A stretch of DNA of 64,000 nt from Blastobasis lacticolella (Eukaryota > Arthropoda > Insecta > Lepidoptera > Blastobasidae), in NCBI GenBank assembly GCA_905147135.1, contig LR990060.1:1504001-1568000 (forward strand), given 5' to 3'. This document shows positions 55,839-64,000 of this stretch, one piece after another. The translations under genes and the position numbers were made by a program. The notes below the pieces were generated by a model. That model did not search any database, was not told the origin of the DNA, and was given only the letters and a program-made list of their open reading frames with translations. Within the stretch, counting starts at the first letter, position 1, and each line of letters opens with the position of its first letter.

Positions 55839-55876
55839 TACTATATAACTAATTTAATTAAATTAGTTATATAGTA
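55839..55876. repeat. Perfect 38-bp palindrome
   Basis: Two 19-bp halves (TACTATATAACTAATTTAA) are exact reverse complements with no loop. It marks the 5' truncation point of the Jockey fragment. Confidence 0.9.
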
Positions 55877-56039
55877 TAGCATAAAAATATAATATTATTT
55901 CATTTATTATAAGTATATTAGGTATATGAATAGTCCGCTTGCCTTTGAAAATGGCTTTTTACATCCTCTTCATCAACTGAAAGTTTTGTTAGCGCCGACT
56001 CTGAGAGTGACGCTGATGCATCTACATGTCTTTCCGTGC

Positions 56040-56830
56040 ATGAACAGCTGAAGGTCTGCTTTTCCAGGTTCCCAAAATGACTTTCATGTTATCCATAGCA
56101 ACTCCCACTCAATTCATGGTCACTACGCTAACATACTGGCTTCTTTTACTAACAGCCCTGTGGATGCTGTTCTTGTTTCTGAATCTTTACTTAAACCCTC
56201 TCTTTCTTATTCTTACTTCTCACTTCCTTATTCGCAATGACTGAACGGGCAAGGGAGGCGATGGTGTAGCTGTCTATCTCCGTGAACACATTCCGTACAA
56301 AGTTATCAGCGCATCACCTAGTCTCTATTCTGGCTCTGCTGAACCTGAACCTTTTCGTTGAGTTAACACTTCACCATAAAAAGATTTTGCTTGCCGTGTT
56401 TTATAGTCCCTCACTTCATATTGATTATTTTAACTCTCCCTGAGACCCTATTATATAAAATTTGTCCCAATTATCCTATTATTATCTTTTTTTGAGGGAC
56501 TTCAACACGTAACCTCTCTCTTCTTGATTTGTTGATTACATCTTCCCTAGATAAGATAGCAGTACATGGTCAGTTCCCCTCCCCTTTTTTCTATCACGAT
56601 TTAATATACCTCTCACTTCAAGTTCGGACTCCTAAGTATAAACCTAAATTTAAATTCCTACGCAGTTTCGAGGCGATTAACTTGGAGGATTTGAGGCGCG
56701 GTGCAGTGAATATTGACTAAAGTCCCGTTCTTAATGCTGACCACATTGAGGTAAAGGTTGAAGACCATACTAATTATTGGTCCTATATAGAATCCGACAA
56801 CTGTTTTCAAATAGGCTTGTCAAATAATGT
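56040..56830 (+). pseudogene. LINE endonuclease-region fragment
   Basis: Several frames on the plus strand encode pieces typical of the APE endonuclease of Jockey/CR1-type LINEs: VSESLLKPSLSYSYF, then GKGGDGVAVYLREHIP with a frameshift, then KILLAVFYSPSLH-IDYF. Further on, TPKYKPKFKFLRSFEAINLE matches the linker after that domain. Stops and shifts break it. It faces the opposite way from the fragment at 54,713-55,837. Confidence 0.75.
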
Positions 56831-57149
56831 CAAAGTAAAAACATTTTTGAGAACTAGTTAAATAACACCCGGAGATTAATGATGTGAAGGGTTTTATTGG
56901 TTCTCATGGGGGTATTCTGTTCCGTTCCGCCTCAGTGCGCATGTAGTCGATGCAGTGAAATTTCATAAATACATTTGCTTGTGCTACGGATTGTTTCCGT
57001 TCTATATCGGATCCTTGTAGTCCGAGCCTAACGGACACTTCGGATCAAATCCCTAGAATATATCACAATGCACGGACAAATCCGCTGTTTTAATTTTTTC
57101 TACTGGTAAGTTTATACTATGTCTGTTTTGTCCATAGAGAATCAACTAG

Positions 57150-57174
57150 TTTTTTTCTTTCCTCGTCAAGCATA
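57150..57174 (+). promoter_or_regulatory. Candidate 5'-TOP transcription start of RpS11
   Basis: A pyrimidine run (T-rich, then CTTTCCTC at about 57157-57164) lies just before the ATG. Ribosomal protein mRNAs of animals start at a C within such a run and are controlled by mTOR through it. If transcription starts here, the 5' leader is only about 18-20 nt. The exact start is inferred. Confidence 0.6.
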
Positions 57175-60276
<3,102 letters not shown>

Positions 60277-60277
<1 letters not shown>

Positions 60278-60282
60278 ATAAA
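60277..60282 (+). terminator. RpS11 poly(A) signal overlapping the stop codon
   Basis: AATAAA begins at the last base of the TAA stop. I see no other AATAAA soon after it. This predicts a 3' untranslated region of only about 20-30 nt. Confidence 0.75.
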
Positions 60283-60479
60283 ATTAATGCTAAGTTATTT
60301 GCTAGTTTTATTTTAAAACTTGATTATAAGCAGATGACTAAAACTGTGTTTACTGGATGGGATTGAGTGGAACAATTTTTTGTTTTGTATGAATTCGTCC
60401 ACTGCAATTTGTATGGGTATCATTATTTTCTTAGTATTTTGTTTTGATAATCCTGCTGTTCCATTTGATATATTCAAAC

Positions 60480-61345
60480 CCATTCCTATGTAGAGAGGAT
60501 CCAGTGGACACGACATAACGGGCTCCTACAAATTGTCTGGGCCAGTGCAAAAACAAAAACAGGTTGCGCATTTTCTGCCAAAAAAGATCCCTTTGACATA
60601 GTGCCGCAGTTTCAAGGAACACCCCTTTCCATCTTAAAAGTATCGGGGTCCTTGGTGTCGACATATCGCATAGCGTGCGATTCCGGAGTCACCTGGAAGG
60701 CAAGGCCAAACTGGCTTCGCAAAAGCTTGCGAGTGCTTAACCAGTCCAAGCGATACTTCTCCCTGTGGGCAGCGCCTGCTGCTGTACAGGCACAGGTGCG
60801 GCCACATATGGAGTATTGTTCCCATCTTTGGGTCGCGAAGCTGCCGACCTGCTTAATCCTCAGGACTCCGTACAGAGACGCGCCGTACGAATTGTCGATG
60901 ATCCCATACAAACAAGCAAGTTGGAACCACTGGCTAACCGAAGGGACTTTGGCTTCCTGTGTGTGTTCTATCGGCTGTACGATGGGGAGTGTTCCGAGGA
61001 ACTTTTCGATCTAGTGCCCACAGCACAATTCCGGCATCGCACCGCCCGCCGGCCGTGGGCTGGGTACTCATCTCTACTACATAGACCGTCTGTTGGTCAC
61101 CACGCGAAGGTTCGAAAGAACGTTTCTCGCTCGTAGGATTCGGATGTGGAATGAGCTCCCAGCCATAGGGTTTCCTTTGGACTATGACATGGGATCTTTC
61201 AAGAGGTATATTAGAGGTCTCCTGAGTGGCGAGCAACGAATGGTGGCGCCCCTGGTGTTGCTGATGTCCATAGGCAGCGGTGATCACTTTCCATCAGGTG
61301 GCCCGCTTGCCTGTTTGTCTGCCGTATAACATAAAAAGAAAAAAA
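60480..61345 (+). pseudogene. CR1-like LINE 3' fragment
   Basis: Frameshifted blocks on the plus strand include VCAFSAKKDPF, AQVRPHMEYCSHLW, RRAVRIVDDP, RRDFGFLCVFYRLYDGECSE, FRHRTARRPW and IRMWNELPAI. These are the thumb and C-terminal blocks of a CR1-type reverse transcriptase common in Lepidoptera. It ends in the shared tail (GTGGCCCGCTTGCCTGTTTG) and an A-rich end. It starts about 200 bp after RpS11. Confidence 0.85.
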
Positions 61346-62164
61346 AAAGCGAATGTTACTAGAACTCAAGGATCAAGACTAGAACGGATTTTATGAGTCG
61401 GCGGTGTCTGTCGATATTTTTACAATTAAGAACACTGACGGGCATATTATTTTTTTAAATTTACAGTCTAAATTAAATAGGCAATCATTGATCTGTGGGG
61501 TTAGCTTGCACGATTCCAAAATCCACCACCTGTGGTTAGCGCGACATTCTCATCATTCTAGCCACTCACTGACTGGAAGTCTCAGTAGCGCCATCTATTC
61601 TATCCATCGGAAACCAAATGAATACGTTCGATAAATGGTTGGCATTCCATTTCTTTTTGTGAAGAAAAAAGTGTTGCCGCCTGTGATTTTGCCAGTAGAT
61701 TTAGTGATATTTGGAGGTCGATAGCGATTTTCTGAAATATTATTAAAAATTATTTGATCACTTTCAAAATCATCAGGTAGTATTTTATAAATAATAATAT
61801 GCTGTTTTATTTCTATACATACTTTTTATTTATTAAAAATAAACTGACGATTTATCGATCGGCCCGAACCAATAATAATATTCAATTTGTATTATTAATA
61901 CAATTTAAAGCACCCTAGGTGTGTCAGTACCGTCAGTTACAAGCCTTACAGCTATTACAAAATCTATTTCTTCTACATTTTCAAAACATTTAAATCTTAA
62001 ATCTTTCCAGTTTCGACACCAAAAGAGTTAAGGTAAGTTAAAAGAGTAAAAGGTTCCTTTTTTGTTTACTACTACTCATTTAGCGATGGCCTAATGACTA
62101 GCGGGTCGGCCTCGTAGGTAGGAGTTCGATCCCCACCAGTCTCGGGACCGAAATGTCTATAATT

Positions 62165-62498
62165 GGACGATAAGTCCGTATTGACCGACAGTAGCAAAAA
62201 TTATTAAGTGTGGATATGGCAATAATCTGGAGATAATCTGTCCTTGTCAGTCCTTGTAAACATTCAGTTAAGTACCTATTTGGTCACGATTAGCTTGAAC
62301 TTTTGTCTAAATTATTAATAATGCTAAAAATTATCTTAATATTTTTCATAATCCATGAAAGTAAACGATTCTACAGAATCCTACAAATTGTTTGTTATGA
62401 CTTTTATGAACTATGACGGATACAAAACTTGGCATAAGTTGCCATACAGAGTTTTTTTTTAATAAGCGATTCGGACTAAGCGTGGTCTTATTATACAA
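62165..62498. mobile_element. Same MITE family, copy 3 (reverse)
   Basis: It has the ends GATAAGTCCGTATTGACCG and AAGCGTGGTCTTATTATAC. It lies between RpS11 and the CIAO2A homologue. Confidence 0.7.
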
Positions 62499-62693
62499 TT
62501 TCCTGAGTTGTACGCCTAAATTGTACAGTAGCCGATACCTACTCTTAAGTGCGCTCCACATGTTCGCCGAAACTTCCGGCGAAACTTTTGCCGGGACTTT
62601 CGTCGACCCTCTACATTCTCGCCTATTAGGGATGTGGTGGTGTCAAAACGCGTCGACATTATATCGATTTATCGGTGTAATATCGCTAATGTG

Positions 62694-62810
62694 CTGTAAA
62701 CAGGGTCACAGAGGTGATAGCACCTGCTCTACTGTAATTACTTGACATACTAATATCCTGGATCATGGTCAAGTGTACCCCGAACCTGTTACGGGAAAAA
62801 GCGCTAGAAA
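62694..62810 (+). mobile_element. SINE family A fragment
   Basis: GGTCACAGAGGTGATAGCAC to CCTGGATCATGGTCAAG matches the 3' half of the family with many changes. Confidence 0.55.
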
Positions 62811-63723
62811 TATAAATATAAAATCAATCGAATCAAGACGACAACAAACTATCTTTACTTAGTTTATGAAATAGGCGAGACATGCTAAACATGCACGGGA
62901 CTACACGAATACTCCCTCTACATTCTCGTGTTCCCGCGGAACTGTCCACATGTGGAGCGCGCTTTACGGTCAGGGAAAAATATTAGAACGACAGTCATTA
63001 TCAGCTGATGGCAGTCTGTCTCCTACTCGTAATGAGGTGTTTTCCAGTAGGTATTGATAGTTGGTTTCAAAAAGCATCAATAGATGGCGCTCCTACAATT
63101 TTGGTAATCTTTTTTAAATCTGTATGATGATGGCAGTGATTTGATGCAGACAACTAATACTAAACTTAAAAATAAAATGTTTATTTATATAAACATAACT
63201 GTTAAAGGTTGAACGAAATGTAAAATGAAATATTTATTGGTTGGCACTATGCTCCATTCTTATTACAACCTCTAAAATGGTTGAAAACTATTGACAAATA
63301 CAATATTATCCAATACAACGTACCCAGTGTTTTATATCCTGTTTGCTAAGAACCCATTTCAAGCGATTATCAATTACCAAAATTGTCGGGGCGCCATCTA
63401 GTGAGTGGTTAGGAATGCTTTAGACACCTACTGGAAAACTGCTCATTACCAGATTTGCCCAACCAAATTCTGAATCCTGATCCCGGGTCTCACGTGCAAC
63501 TGCACTACCCGGATACTACCACCAAATGATATTAAGCGATTTCTTGAGCTAAAACCATGCCCAAAATGTTTTGTTCCGTTAGTTAAGTTTAGTGAATTAA
63601 TGATTTTTGAGGTGGCAACATTGAGCTGAATGGAACTTTGGAACCAGCCAGCCAGCAAAACAAACAAAATAGGTATGGCCGACATTTGCTTTGACTGCAT
63701 GTAACCTTTGTTTTGTCAACGCT

Positions 63724-63865
63724 ATGATATCGTTCTTCTCAAAGTTGTCTTTGAATAACGCGCCGCCACCCGTGGAGATCGCTCAGCCCGCGTACATGGA
63801 CAAAAGTGCATCATTGCAGGAACTTGGCTACAGAGACGAGAATGATTTGAAAGAAACTATTTATG
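63724..63865 (+). CDS. CIAO2A: CIAO2A/galla-1 homologue exon 1
   Basis: This exon encodes residues 1-47 plus one base: MISFFSKLSLNN at the start and LQELGYRDENDLKETIY at the end. The first ATG is at 63724; upstream codons in this frame lack another ATG. With exon 2 it reads [20 protein letters not shown], which matches [20 protein letters not shown] of CIAO2A (FAM96A), a DUF59/MIP18-family factor of cytosolic iron-sulphur assembly. CIAO2B has NDPEHPLTLEEL at this position, so the A type is preferred. The donor is G|GTTTGT. Confidence 0.88.
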
Positions 63866-63945
63866 GTTTGTTATTGATAAAATTTCGCGTAATTTGACTG
63901 TTCACGGTTATCCTGTGTTTGTAACAGTGTGTTGTGGTGTTTTAG

Positions 63946-64000
63946 ACTTTTTGCGGACCATTCGGGACCCAGAGAAACCGAGTACGCTGGAAGACCTCAA
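63946..64000 (+). CDS. CIAO2A: CIAO2A/galla-1 homologue exon 2 (runs off the right edge)
   Basis: This exon encodes [18 protein letters not shown] after an 80-nt intron with acceptor TTTTAG. The RTIRDPEKP run is the signature of the family. The exon continues beyond the window, where the rest of the DUF59 domain should follow. Confidence 0.88.

Larger units (their letters stand above)
51597..57149. other. Intergenic region between SCAPER and RpS11
   Basis: The two genes are divergent, 5.5 kb apart. The first 1.5 kb upstream of SCAPER is AT-rich with no obvious repeat and should hold its promoter. The rest carries the inverted-repeat element with the 5S core and two LINE fragments in opposite directions. 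Confidence 0.6.
60283..63723. other. Intergenic region between RpS11 and the CIAO2A homologue
   Basis: It holds the CR1-like LINE fragment, a MITE and a SINE fragment. From about 62,900 to 63,723 I see nothing recognisable apart from the likely promoter of the CIAO2A homologue. Confidence 0.55.

Overview
The window is nuclear DNA of an insect, almost certainly a moth or butterfly (Lepidoptera). Four things point there: AT-rich, repeat-packed introns; many copies of tRNA-derived SINEs and RTE-, CR1- and Jockey-type LINE tails of the kinds common in lepidopteran genomes; compact spliceosomal genes; and insect-like ribosomal protein and SCAPER sequences. Repeat and family names come from recognition only; no search was run.

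Layout. (1) From 51,596 leftwards to at least 10,568 the minus strand carries one large gene, the homologue of SCAPER (S-phase cyclin A-associated protein in the ER). Fifteen coding exons join in a continuous reading frame of 1,688 codons, and the C-terminal end lies beyond the last exon found. The order is a conserved N-terminal domain, a 2.6-kb exon for a disordered S/T-P-rich region, a long coiled coil, and the start of the helical C-terminal domain. (2) From 57,175 to 60,277 on the plus strand is RpS11 (40S protein uS17). It has two alternative, very probably mutually exclusive, second exons. Two introns each hold a C/D-box snoRNA whose D' guide matches 28S rRNA at the site guided by vertebrate U35/SNORD35. 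(3) From 63,724 to the right edge on the plus strand is the start of a CIAO2A (FAM96A/galla-1) homologue. (4) A tRNA-Lys(CTT) gene sits in a SCAPER intron, on the opposite strand. (5) Everything else is introns and intergenic DNA filled with transposon debris: SINEs, truncated LINEs, a mariner remnant, a hAT remnant, MITEs and several large fold-back elements.

The most unusual structure is inside SCAPER. Splice junctions of two of its exons have been tandemly duplicated into the neighbouring introns. The last 66 nt of exon 10 with its 5' splice site form a 131-bp satellite of about 42 further copies (24,997-30,538), all keeping the GT donor. The start of exon 10 with its 3' splice site has three degenerate copies upstream, and the end of exon 8 with its 5' splice site has three to four degenerate copies downstream. 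The large satellite lies exactly where the exon(s) for the SCAPER C2H2 zinc finger should be, and I could not find that zinc finger.
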